From Candidatus Poribacteria bacterium WGA-3G (lineage in GTDB: Bacteria > Poribacteria > WGA-4E > WGA-3G): a stretch of 50,919 nucleotides of DNA. Both the position numbers and the translations under genes were made by a program. Positions 16,014 to 23,584 of this stretch are shown piece after piece (positions within the stretch are counted from its first letter, which is position 1; every line of letters starts with the position of its first letter). Where the stretch lies: NCBI GenBank assembly GCA_000406005.1, contig ASZN01000041.1, positions 1-50,919 of the forward strand. Reading direction: 5' to 3'. The notes under the pieces were generated by a model. It saw nothing but the letters and a program-made list of their open reading frames with translations. It made no database searches and was not told where the DNA came from.

Positions 16014-18113
16014 ATGGATTCCGTAATTCAACAAACAGATACAATTCAGATCGCCGATCTTCAGCCCGGCATAACTTTAATCGACACGCATCAAAAAAGC
16101 GAAAGGACAATCCGTCAGGTTGAACCGCACGATACAGTTGTCCGACTCTTCTTTGAAGATGACGATATTCCAATTACCTATTCTGTTCAAGAACTGCAAT
16201 CCCGTTTTCAACTCGCGTCTGATGCTTTTCGAGCAGATGCGAATTTGGTGAGATTGGTTGCTGAAGCACATCGGCTTCAACACGCCTACCTGTTTAACCC
16301 AATCTTTGCGACCGAAACATCATTGATTGATCCGCTACCACATCAATTTATTGCCGTTTATGAACACCTATTGAAACATTACCCTTTACGATTCTTGTTG
16401 GCTGACGATGCTGGTGCCGGAAAAACAATTATGACAGGACTCTATATCCAAGAATTGTTACTCCGACAGCAAGTGAAACGCATACTGATTGTTCCACCAG
16501 CGGGATTGATTGGCAATTGGGAACGCGAATTACGCGTCTGTTTTCGACTCCAATTCCGCATTATGTCCAGTGCTGACGCAGTAAACACCAACCCGTTTGC
16601 TAATCCAGAAAACCGTTTAGCCATTATGAGTCTTGATACCTTACGGCAAGATCGGACGCAGGACTGTCTCCTTGAAGCGCAACCTTACGATTTGGTCGTT
16701 TTTGACGAAGCACATAAACTCTCCGCACGATTTGAGGGAGATGGGACTGTATACAAATCGAAACGGTATGAGCTTGCCGAGCGGATTGCCGCGCAAGAAA
16801 AAAATCTGTTACTACTCACGGCAACACCACACATGGGCAAAGATGATGCCTACTATTTTCTTTGGCGGCTGCTTTTGCCTGAGTGCCTCGCCGCACAAAA
16901 AGCATTTGAGCGTTTACCTGACAAAGAGAAATCTAAACACCTGCTCCGGCGTATGAAGGAGGAGATGGTTAACTTTGATGGAAAACCTATCTATCCGCCG
17001 CGGCGAAGTCAGACCATCGCCTATCCACTCAAGCAAGGAGAGATGAGTGAACAGTCTTTGTACGATGCCGTCACAGCGTATTGTGAGCAGTATTTCGATC
17101 TGGCAGGTCAATACAACCGAAGCGCAGCAAAAATGGCGATGATGATTTTACAAAGACGACTCGCCAGTTCAACTGACAAACCTCATGTCCTTGATGAAAT
17201 GCTTGTCGGAATCAAACGTTTTGCGGATGGACGATGTGAAGAAACACCGGCACATCTTTTGTTGACTCTAATACCACGGACAGAACAACACAGCATGCCT
17301 GCAACTTTGTCCACAGAATGGATTAACCGTGATGACGAAACGCAACCTATTGAAAACTTCGTCTGCGAAAACTTCGGAAATCCGAAACTTGCTCACATCC
17401 GCGATATGCTTCAATCTGAAATGGATGAGAAAAAGGAGCAGATCAAGGTTTCATCAAGGTTGAGGGAAGGTGAGCTTCTTAAACAGCGTCTCAGTCTTAA
17501 AAAAGATGTCGCCAAAGGTATACCGGCAGCACAAACAAAATTGAATAACTGCGATCAAGAGATTAAAGCACTTCCTAAAAAACGCGCGGAAGCAGAAGCA
17601 AATCTCATTAGAGAAATCGAAGATATCCACTTAGGTCCCGTAGTTGTCTATGTTCGCGCCTTTGTCACTACGTCCCTAACTGGGGAAATTTCGACAAAAA
17701 CACTACGAGACACCGAGGCTATCGCGATCAAGACTGCTATAGAATATGAGCGCAAGCGCGGTGCTGAAGTCAAAGATGTCTCTAACCCAAGTCTTAAAAA
17801 AGGGTTTGACTTACAATCCAGACACCCAAACGGTGAGGTGCGTTATATTGAAGTCAAAGGACGTACAGGAATTACCAGCGTCGAATTGACAGCAAATGAA
17901 TGGCTACAAGCTGCCAATCACAGCGACCACTACTGGCTCTACGTCGTCTATCATTGTGACACTAAGGATCCGCAGCTATACCCATGTCCAAATCCCTCTG
18001 GCAATCTGACCGCAAAGGCCACAGGAAGTATACGGATCAATGCCGGTGACATCATGAAAAACTCGGATGTAGAGGCATTCAATACCAACGTCAATCCAAC
18101 CATAAGAGGGTAG
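16014..18113 (+). CDS. SNF2-type helicase-like protein with DUF3883, lacking the second RecA lobe
   Basis: 699 residues. The first RecA lobe is intact: LADDAGAGKTIMTG (Walker A, about 130-142), VFDEAHKLSA (DEAH, 231-234), LLTATPHMG (motif III, 268-274). After KMAMMILQRRLASST (about 373-387), where full-length relatives continue to helicase motifs IV-VI ('HGGM', 'Q..GR.HR.GQ'), the sequence instead goes through about 60 unrelated residues to NFVCENFGNP and a coiled coil, which in relatives lies near the C-terminus. The DUF3883 domain follows (about 575-640), with YERKRGAEVKDVS, GFDLQSRHPNGEVRYIEVKG. So roughly 300 residues are missing in frame. Relatives of about 1000 residues act as DrmD-like or DUF1156-linked anti-phage ATPases. 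The shortened form probably cannot translocate DNA. It begins the 16-27 kb defence island. Confidence 0.8.
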   Translation: MDSVIQQTDTIQIADLQPGITLIDTHQKSERTIRQVEPHDTVVRLFFEDDDIPITYSVQELQSRFQLASDAFRADANLVRLVAEAHRLQHAYLFNPIFATETSLIDPLPHQFIAVYEHLLKHYPLRFLLADDAGAGKTIMTGLYIQELLLRQQVKRILIVPPAGLIGNWERELRVCFRLQFRIMSSADAVNTNPFANPENRLAIMSLDTLRQDRTQDCLLEAQPYDLVVFDEAHKLSARFEGDGTVYKSKRYELAERIAAQEKNLLLLTATPHMGKDDAYYFLWRLLLPECLAAQKAFERLPDKEKSKHLLRRMKEEMVNFDGKPIYPPRRSQTIAYPLKQGEMSEQSLYDAVTAYCEQYFDLAGQYNRSAAKMAMMILQRRLASSTDKPHVLDEMLVGIKRFADGRCEETPAHLLLTLIPRTEQHSMPATLSTEWINRDDETQPIENFVCENFGNPKLAHIRDMLQSEMDEKKEQIKVSSRLREGELLKQRLSLKKDVAKGIPAAQTKLNNCDQEIKALPKKRAEAEANLIREIEDIHLGPVVVYVRAFVTTSLTGEISTKTLRDTEAIAIKTAIEYERKRGAEVKDVSNPSLKKGFDLQSRHPNGEVRYIEVKGRTGITSVELTANEWLQAANHSDHYWLYVVYHCDTKDPQLYPCPNPSGNLTAKATGSIRINAGDIMKNSDVEAFNTNVNPTIRG

Positions 18114-18118
18114 ATTAA

Positions 18119-18358
18119 ATGTTTCTCAAATCAATCCATCTGAACAATGTCAAATGTTTTTCTGATATTGCTTTATCGTTTGAAGACGAGAATGGTGGCA
18201 TCCGCAAGTGGACCCTCTTGCTGGCTGAAAATGGCATGGGGCAGGTTTTCGCTGCCCACCCGTGTTCTCGGCAGCGAAAACAATACAAATCCGTTAATTT
18301 GGTATAAGTCCGATTTCGCGCCACTACAGGTCTTCATCAAGGTTAAAAACCCCTCCTA
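18119..18358 (+). pseudogene. Truncated SMC/AAA_21-type ATPase remnant
   Basis: From ATG 18119 the first 40 codons are a typical start of a RecF/SMC-like ATPase: MFLKSIHLNNVKCFSDIALS, then KWTLLLAENGMG, which is the beginning of Walker A, but the GK[ST] is gone and the frame degrades. A second frame (18147-18358 phase) later carries SENNTNPLIWYKSDFAPLQV, which may be a later part of the same protein. The gene has thus lost Walker A and most of its length by deletion and frameshift. It lies 5 nt after the helicase-like gene, so it was the second gene of that operon. Confidence 0.65.
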
Positions 18359-18396
18359 ACAGGATTCTTAAAATCGTCCAAAGTTCAGTAATAAAT

Positions 18397-18425
18397 TTGA
18401 CTTACTACATTAAATATGTTATCAT
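18397..18425 (+). promoter_or_regulatory. Possible promoter within an inverted repeat
   Basis: TTGACT (18397-18402), 17-bp spacer, TATCAT (18420-18425). The spacer and downstream flank form an inverted repeat (ACTACATTA / TAATGTAGT), as expected for a repressor site. The nearest gene on this strand is 750 nt away, so the role is uncertain. Confidence 0.35.
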
Positions 18426-18510
18426 ATATAATGTAGTAGCTCCGTGAAAAAACAACAAAGATGAAGCAATGTGGACATCACATAACTCAACGTGATTTTT
18501 TGTATTTGTA

Positions 18511-18531
18511 GCACAAACTTTTAGTTTGTGC
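18511..18531. repeat. Dispersed short palindrome (GCACAAACT-TTT-AGTTTGTGC)
   Basis: A perfect 9-bp stem. It follows 'gta' and precedes a pyrimidine like other family members, but the stem is A-T where the others are G-C, with both sides changed. Confidence 0.8.
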
Positions 18532-19180
18532 CTGATGAAACACAATCTAATGAAGGGATTTTGACATCACATAAATTAACGAACGTTAACCGGAGAAATT
18601 CGTATTTCATGAACAACCTCAAAACAAACCATATCTATCAAACGCCGCTAAGTCAATCAAACACTACATTTGTGGCACTTCGGAAAGACACCAACGAAAA
18701 TTAAAATTACCCAATTGTTCACGAAAATTCCATAAACTTAGAATTCAACAACGCAACAAACCCTTATGATCGCTGACTTTACACCCTTTACATAGACCGA
18801 AAAACAATCGTGAACAATTGCATGAACATTAATGAACATCGTCAGAAAAAGAACAATACATACAAAACCAATTTTCCGCCACAAATGCACGTATCTAAAG
18901 GGTTCATAATTCACGAAATCACGAATACAAGAATTCAACGCGTCGCGAATGTTCGCGAATGTTCATGAAATTTCGCGCTATGTTCACGAAATGTTCATGA
19001 TTTACCCCTCAGAAATCTATTACCGTGAATTTTATATTTTTATACCAAACCGTTAATTTGTGCCTCCGTAGCATAGACTGTTATATTGTCTCCGCGTTTG
19101 CCCGGGGACAGAACTCACAGAAAAGTACCACGTCATACCATTTCTGGATAACCGTTTGTCATGTAGGAAGGAAAACCAAA

Positions 19181-22099
19181 TTGCCACGTAGACTCATTGA
19201 GGAAGCCTTTCCACTCAAAAAAGTCTCCGAAGACTCAAAACACGAAAAGAATGTCCGCCACGGGCACATCTCCACGCTCCACATCTGGCCCGCTCGCCGT
19301 CCGCTTGCGGCCTGCCGTGCTGTGACAATAGCGACTCTGCTCCCAGATCCCGCCGATGCACCCGAAAAAATGAAGGCGGAATACACACGCCTTGCCGGAT
19401 CGCCATTACCTGAAAAACAGCGTGAATATTTGTGTAACGATTTGATTGCCTCATTAACACGGTGGAAAGATGAAAATGGACACGGCGATTGGGATACAAA
19501 AGATAAAAACGGCCGGTGGCTCAATAAACTCCGTATCGCCAGAGAACTTATTCTTATGGCATACAACGGAGCCCCGCCGAAAGTGATGGATATGTTTGCC
19601 GGTGGGGGCGCAATTCCGCTTGAAGCGATGCGTCTCGGTTGTGAAGTAATAGCCAACGACTATAATCCGGTTGCATGGTTTCTTCTCAAATGCACACTTG
19701 AATATCCGCAACAGTTTGCTGGAAAGACCACACCACTTCCCGATCTCGACCTTGACGAAAAACCCGATGTGAAAAACGGAGATCTCGCCGATCACGTCCG
19801 TTTATGGGGGCAGTGGGTTTTGGAAAACGCCCGCACCGAGCTTGCCGATTACTACCCCGTAATTGATAACAAACCCACAGTCGCCTATCTTTGGGCACGC
19901 ACTATTCCGTGTCAAGATCCACAATGTGGGGCCACGGTGCCTTTACTCAAGACGTTATGGGTTTGCAAGAAGGCAGAGAAAACCCTTAAAGATACACCCG
20001 AAAATCGGAACCGTCCTGACTTCCTTCGCCTCAAAGAAACAAAAAACCAGACTCGTGTTATCATCAACGGAAAGCGCGCCCTCAAACTCTGCCCGGATCC
20101 TGAAAAAAAGCGGGTCCGTTTTGAGATTATCACCCCAACAAACGCAGACGACGTTGACGAACCTACAATGTCCAGGGCAAACGCGACGTGTCCGTTTTGT
20201 GAATCGCAGCAGCCGACGGACTACATCAAACGGTGCGGACATGAGGGAAAACTCAAGGCACAGATGACAACCGTCGTTTACCAAGCGGAATACGGCAAGG
20301 AGTACCGTCTGCCAACACAAGCAGAAATAGATGCTGCAGAGATATCAGAAAAAGCGTTGGAAACAATTGCCGATGAAATTCCCTACGGAATGCCTGATGA
20401 ACCGATGCCGGGGTCTCAAACGCTCGGATTTGTGATTCCGCTCTATGGGTTTAAAAAATGGTCAGATGTGTTCACAAATCGGCAGCTGTTGGCGTTGATG
20501 ACATTTGTGAAGTGGACCCGTGCTGCACGGACGGAAATGAAATCAAGCGATTATCCACCGGAATGGATTAAAGCAATTGAAATGTATTTGGCGATTAACG
20601 TCGATCGGCTGGCAGACTACGCGAGTACAATTTGCCTTTGGGAAACTCACGCTAATGAGGTAAAACATACCTTCGCGAGATTTGCACTTCCAATGACTTG
20701 GGATTTTGCAGAAGGGAATCCCTTGTCAAGCCAGATCAGATACTACAAAGGGGCAATTGAATATGTTGGGCGTTTTCTCACAAAAACCTTGTTTGGGTTG
20801 CAACTTGGACAATCCGATCCTGAGTTTCTTAATTTACCAGCACAAGTCCTGAGAAGCAAACCAATGGACACAATTATTACAGATCCGCCCTATTATGACG
20901 CTATCCCTTACGCAGATCTTTCCGATTTTTTTTACGTGTGGCTCCGCCGCTCAATTGGAGATCAATTCCCTGACGTTTTTGCCGAGGTTCTCACACCAAA
21001 ATCTGATGAACTTGTCCAACATTCAGATCATTTTGATGGAGATAATAAAGCTGCGAAGGAGTTTTACGAATCTGGCATGGCTGTCACTTTCCAAGCTGCG
21101 CATAACTCGCTAATAGAAAATGGACGAATCGTGATTGTCTTTGCCCACAAATCGCCAGAGGCATGGGAAACCCTTGTTAGGGCGATGATTGAGTCGGGTT
21201 TGGTGGTTACGGCATCTTGGCCTATTGACACGGAATTAAAAAATAGCACTAGTTCGCAGGGGAAGGCGGCTCTCTCTACGTCGCTTTGGCTTGTTTGTCG
21301 AAAGCGTCCGTCAAACGTGAAGGAGGGACATTACGGTAAAGTGAAACGCGATATGCAAAAACGAATTACCGAACGCCTACGCTATTTTTGGGATGTGGGA
21401 ATTCGGGGCCCTGATTTCGTCTGGGCAGCAATTGGGCCCGCGCTGGAAAGTTACTCAAGTTACAAAGAAGTTCGACGAATAAACAAGCAAGCATTCACAG
21501 TGACTGAGTTTCTCACGGAGGTCCGGCGTATCGTCACTGATTTTGCATTAGGCAAAATTCTACATAGAACAAGCACGGAAGCTCTGGACGAATGGACGCG
21601 CTACTATCTGATGCACAAAGACTACTTCGGTACAGAAAACGCCCCCGTAGGCGAGTGTATCCTCTTGGCACAAGGCTATGGCGTGCCACTTGACGATTTA
21701 CGAGACCGACACATCGGCATATTGAAGAAAGTCAGTTCCGGCAACGCACTCAAACTCCTTGGACATACCGAACGCACTTCGGACCGAATCGGCTATGCCC
21801 ACACTTCCGGGAGAATTCCGATGATAGACATGATCCACAGAATCATGAGACTGTGGGATGCAGGCGAAAGAGAGCAAATCAATGCCTACTTCCACGAGCA
21901 TGGACTTCAAGAGAACCCACTTTTCAAGGCTGTTGTTCAGGCACTCATTGAAACGAGTCCGCAAGGTGACAGTGAAAGGTCGCTCATGGAAACACTCATC
22001 AATTATGAACCCGGAGAATTCAGTGGAACTTCATACCCAAAAGGAACAGCAAATAAGACCGAACAACAACTTACCTTAGAAGAGATGCTATCAAAATAG
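19181..22099 (+). CDS. DUF1156-family DNA adenine methylase (anti-phage type), TTG start
   Basis: The start is TTG 19181 (MPRRLIEEAFPLKKVSEDS), preceded by GGAAGG at 19166-19171. The frame is open upstream to 19025, but that part is repeat sequence. 972 residues. The DUF1156 N-terminus is clear (RHGHISTLHIWPARRPLAA). Methylase motif I is MDMFAGGGAIPLEAMRLG and motif IV is TDPPYYDAIPY, in the order expected for an N6-adenine or N4-cytosine enzyme. Between them is a large insert with Cys pairs (CQDPQCG, CPFCESQQ). DUF1156 methylases occur with DUF499 ATPases and SNF2-type helicases in anti-phage loci and presumably mark host DNA. Here a DUF499 gene follows after an insertion-rich gap and the helicase-like gene precedes. 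The methylase itself shows no lesion. Confidence 0.88.
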   Translation: MPRRLIEEAFPLKKVSEDSKHEKNVRHGHISTLHIWPARRPLAACRAVTIATLLPDPADAPEKMKAEYTRLAGSPLPEKQREYLCNDLIASLTRWKDENGHGDWDTKDKNGRWLNKLRIARELILMAYNGAPPKVMDMFAGGGAIPLEAMRLGCEVIANDYNPVAWFLLKCTLEYPQQFAGKTTPLPDLDLDEKPDVKNGDLADHVRLWGQWVLENARTELADYYPVIDNKPTVAYLWARTIPCQDPQCGATVPLLKTLWVCKKAEKTLKDTPENRNRPDFLRLKETKNQTRVIINGKRALKLCPDPEKKRVRFEIITPTNADDVDEPTMSRANATCPFCESQQPTDYIKRCGHEGKLKAQMTTVVYQAEYGKEYRLPTQAEIDAAEISEKALETIADEIPYGMPDEPMPGSQTLGFVIPLYGFKKWSDVFTNRQLLALMTFVKWTRAARTEMKSSDYPPEWIKAIEMYLAINVDRLADYASTICLWETHANEVKHTFARFALPMTWDFAEGNPLSSQIRYYKGAIEYVGRFLTKTLFGLQLGQSDPEFLNLPAQVLRSKPMDTIITDPPYYDAIPYADLSDFFYVWLRRSIGDQFPDVFAEVLTPKSDELVQHSDHFDGDNKAAKEFYESGMAVTFQAAHNSLIENGRIVIVFAHKSPEAWETLVRAMIESGLVVTASWPIDTELKNSTSSQGKAALSTSLWLVCRKRPSNVKEGHYGKVKRDMQKRITERLRYFWDVGIRGPDFVWAAIGPALESYSSYKEVRRINKQAFTVTEFLTEVRRIVTDFALGKILHRTSTEALDEWTRYYLMHKDYFGTENAPVGECILLAQGYGVPLDDLRDRHIGILKKVSSGNALKLLGHTERTSDRIGYAHTSGRIPMIDMIHRIMRLWDAGEREQINAYFHEHGLQENPLFKAVVQALIETSPQGDSERSLMETLINYEPGEFSGTSYPKGTANKTEQQLTLEEMLSK

Positions 22100-22127
22100 G
22101 TTTGAAGCAGGCTCATTCAATTGTAGC

Positions 22128-22369
22128 AGGACTTACGCAGCGTGCTCTTTTGTACCATAGGCTGTTAGCCTGTGTCCCCGCGTGCTCTTTTGTACCATAG
22201 GCTGTTAGCCTGTGTCCCCGCGTGCTCTTTTGTACCATAGGCTACTGTTAGCCTGTGTCCCCGCGTGCTCTTTTGTACCATAGGCTGTTAGCCTGTGTCC
22301 CCAAATGCTTGTGTTTTTTCAGCATCTGCCTCTAAAACCAAGTGTTACGGTCAAAATTGCGTAAGTCCT
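22128..22369. mobile_element. MITE with 12-bp terminal inverted repeats carrying a four-copy tandem array
   Basis: AGGACTTACGCA (22128-22139) and TGCGTAAGTCCT (22358-22369) are exact inverted repeats bounding 242 bp with no coding capacity. Two thirds of the interior is the 40-bp tandem array. A related end, 'taggatttacgcag', occurs at about 40308. No transposase is present in the window for it. Confidence 0.8.
22140..22302. repeat. Four tandem 40-bp units, each with a palindrome
   Basis: Units begin at 22140, 22180, 22220 and 22263; the third has a 3-base insertion (ACT). Apart from that they are identical. Each holds CATAGGCT-GTT-AGCCTGTG, an 8-bp stem with one T-G pair (first copy 22156-22174). 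There are no variable spacers. Confidence 0.95.
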
Positions 22370-22519
22370 ATGTAGGATGTAGGCTTTTGATGTTGTCCTT
22401 TTCGCAGGTGTTAATACTTAATATATGTTATGCTTTAAAACAATCCGCAGAAATTTTCGCAGCATTTCGCTAGATTTCGCAGCATTTCGCAAGAAGGTAA
22501 AACCATGAAAGTTTTTCGG

Positions 22520-22548
22520 TTGACTTTAGCAGACGACTGTGTTAAACT
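22520..22548 (+). promoter_or_regulatory. Promoter of the coiled-coil/MNT-HEPN/DUF499 operon
   Basis: TTGACT (22520-22525), 17-bp spacer, TAAACT (22543-22548). Just upstream (22455-22492) TTTCGCAGCATTTCGC occurs twice in tandem, a possible regulator site. Confidence 0.65.
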
Positions 22549-22586
22549 AAACAACACGATGAGAGGGCAGCACGGAGGGCATAAAA

Positions 22587-22811
22587 ATGACAGATCAAGA
22601 ATTCCGGGATATGCTCCTTGCCACTTTGGCGGACATTAAGGAACAAGGAAAAGAACGCTACGACCGCTTAGAAAAACGCCTTGATACTATTGAATTGCAA
22701 GCAAAAGAAAACAATGACCGTTTAGAAAAAAAACTTGATACTATTGAATCGCGCGTCGGCGGGGTAGAGCGTGATGTCAGATGGGTCAAGGGAAAATTGG
22801 AAGGCAAGTAA
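22587..22811 (+). CDS. Small coiled-coil protein (74 aa)
   Basis: ATG 22587 has a strong GGAGGG site 7 nt upstream and a promoter at 22520-22548. The product is almost entirely charged helix with an internal duplication: YDRLEKRLDTIE and, 18 residues later, NDRLEKKLDTIE, which makes a regular heptad pattern. No catalytic motif. A 23-residue membrane peptide is encoded 15 nt downstream, so the two may form a membrane-tethered coiled-coil complex. It may also simply be a common small protein of this lineage with no tie to defence. Confidence 0.7.
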   Translation: MTDQEFRDMLLATLADIKEQGKERYDRLEKRLDTIELQAKENNDRLEKKLDTIESRVGGVERDVRWVKGKLEGK

Positions 22812-22826
22812 GAGGGAAGTGGTAGA

Positions 22827-22898
22827 ATGTTGACCGTTTTCACCACCGGTGCTGCCATCGCAGCAGTGATTATAGCTCTGATTGCTCTATTCAACTGA
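22827..22898 (+). CDS. 23-residue single-span membrane peptide
   Basis: ATG 22827, preceded by AGGGA at about 22812-22817, encodes MLTVFTTGAAIAAVIIALIA followed by LFN and a stop at 22898. The whole peptide is one hydrophobic helix rich in Ala and Ile. Its length, ribosome site and position between two real genes argue for translation. Roles typical of such peptides are subunits of membrane complexes or small toxins; neither can be shown here. Confidence 0.55.
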   Translation: MLTVFTTGAAIAAVIIALIALFN

Positions 22899-22940
22899 CG
22901 ACAGAGAATCGCTCGATACCTGATTCCAAGGAATTGCCTC

Positions 22941-23228
22941 ATGATTGAAGTACTGAAAAAAATACTTGCAGAAGAGAAGGACGAAATCCGTCAGCAGTAC
23001 AAGGCACAAATTAAAGCCGTCTTCGGTTCCTACGCGCGCGGTGATTTCCACGCAGATAGCGATTTGGACCTTTTGGTGGATATGGATGCTGGTGCCACGC
23101 TGTTCGATCTTATCGGTCTCCAACAATTTTTGGAGGACAAGCTCGGGTGCAAAGTAGATGTCGTGACGCGACGCGCGCTCAGAGAAGAACTTCGGGCTTC
23201 CGTATTTAGTGAAGCCATATATCTATGA
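22941..23228 (+). CDS. MNT nucleotidyltransferase antitoxin (MntA)
   Basis: 95 residues from ATG 22941, with AAGGAA upstream. The core FGSYARGDFHADSDLDLLVD has the Gly-Ser and Asp-x-Asp of the minimal nucleotidyltransferases, and KVDVVTRR the third Asp. The stop overlaps the ATG of the HEPN gene (ATGA at 23225-23228), the classic MNT/HEPN arrangement. MntA inactivates HepT by attaching AMP units to a Tyr in the HEPN motif. The protein is about 70 percent alike by eye to the orphan at 15475, suggesting duplication or shared origin. Since the partner toxin is truncated here, the need for the antitoxin may be relaxed. Confidence 0.88.
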   Translation: MIEVLKKILAEEKDEIRQQYKAQIKAVFGSYARGDFHADSDLDLLVDMDAGATLFDLIGLQQFLEDKLGCKVDVVTRRALREELRASVFSEAIYL

Positions 23229-23584
23229 GAAATTACCGACTTTATATCAAAGACATTTTTGAAGCGATGATCGCCGCTCAAGCTTTCATTGATGGGATTG
23301 GTTTTGAGGCGTTTGTCGCGGATGATAAAACCACTTCTGCCGTTTTGCAAAAACTTAAAATTATCGGAGAAGCAGCTAAGAACGTCCCACAAGCGATTCG
23401 TCGCAAATATCCACAGGTGCCCTGGCAGCAAATGGCAGGAATGCGAGACCGAATCATTCATGCATACTTTGCAGTTGACTAGGTCATAGTTTGGGATACT
23501 CTTAAAATCGATATTCCGTCGTTGCAACCTGTCATCGCGCAAATTCTTAAAGACTTGGAAGAGGAACAAGCCCATGGGCAATAA
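23225..23584 (+). pseudogene. HEPN toxin (HepT/DUF86) interrupted by an amber codon
   Basis: ATG 23225 overlaps the antitoxin stop. The first 85 residues form a HEPN domain with RDRIIHAYF: Arg74-x4-His79-x-Tyr81, the RX4HXY ribonuclease motif with the Tyr that MntA modifies. A TAG at 23480-23482 then ends the frame, but the same frame continues without loss of sense as VIVWDTLKIDIPSLQPVIAQ and further to a TAA at 23582-23584, giving 119 residues, the normal DUF86 length. HAYFAVD-[TAG]-VIVWDTLK fits a Tyr codon (TAT or TAC) mutated to TAG. The lost piece is the final helix. The ancestral stop overlaps the DUF499 start by 11 nt, so MNT, HEPN and DUF499 were one coupled operon. The toxin is probably inactive or altered. 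Confidence 0.85.

Larger units (their letters stand above)
18359..19180. other. AT-rich non-coding region with repeats between the two halves of the defence island
   Basis: No convincing gene; a 31-codon frame from ATG 18609 has a GGAG site but no other support. The stretch holds an inverted repeat around a possible promoter (18403-18436), two direct copies of GACATCACATAA..AACG (18474 and 18563), a perfect hairpin at 18511-18531, and a 18690-19010 cluster of short TTCACGAA/TTCATGAA/TTCGCGAA words in both orientations. It ends with a repeat that abuts the methylase ribosome site. Confidence 0.6.

Noticed and set aside
18609..18704. 31-codon frame with a GGAG site
   Set aside because: Low-complexity, no clear promoter, lies in a repeat-rich AT-rich stretch, and no independent support.
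19025..19180. Upstream extension of the DUF1156 methylase
   Set aside because: The stretch is dispersed-repeat sequence without protein-like character; TTG 19181 has a GGAAGG site and matches the family's N-terminus.
22140..22302. Possible CRISPR array (four 40-bp repeats)
   Set aside because: The units are directly adjacent with no unique spacers, lie within a MITE, and no cas gene is present.
23480..23482. TAG read as pyrrolysine or other recoding in the HEPN gene
   Set aside because: TAG is used as an ordinary stop elsewhere in the window (for example at 18113 and 22099), and no pyl-like gene or recoding structure is visible.
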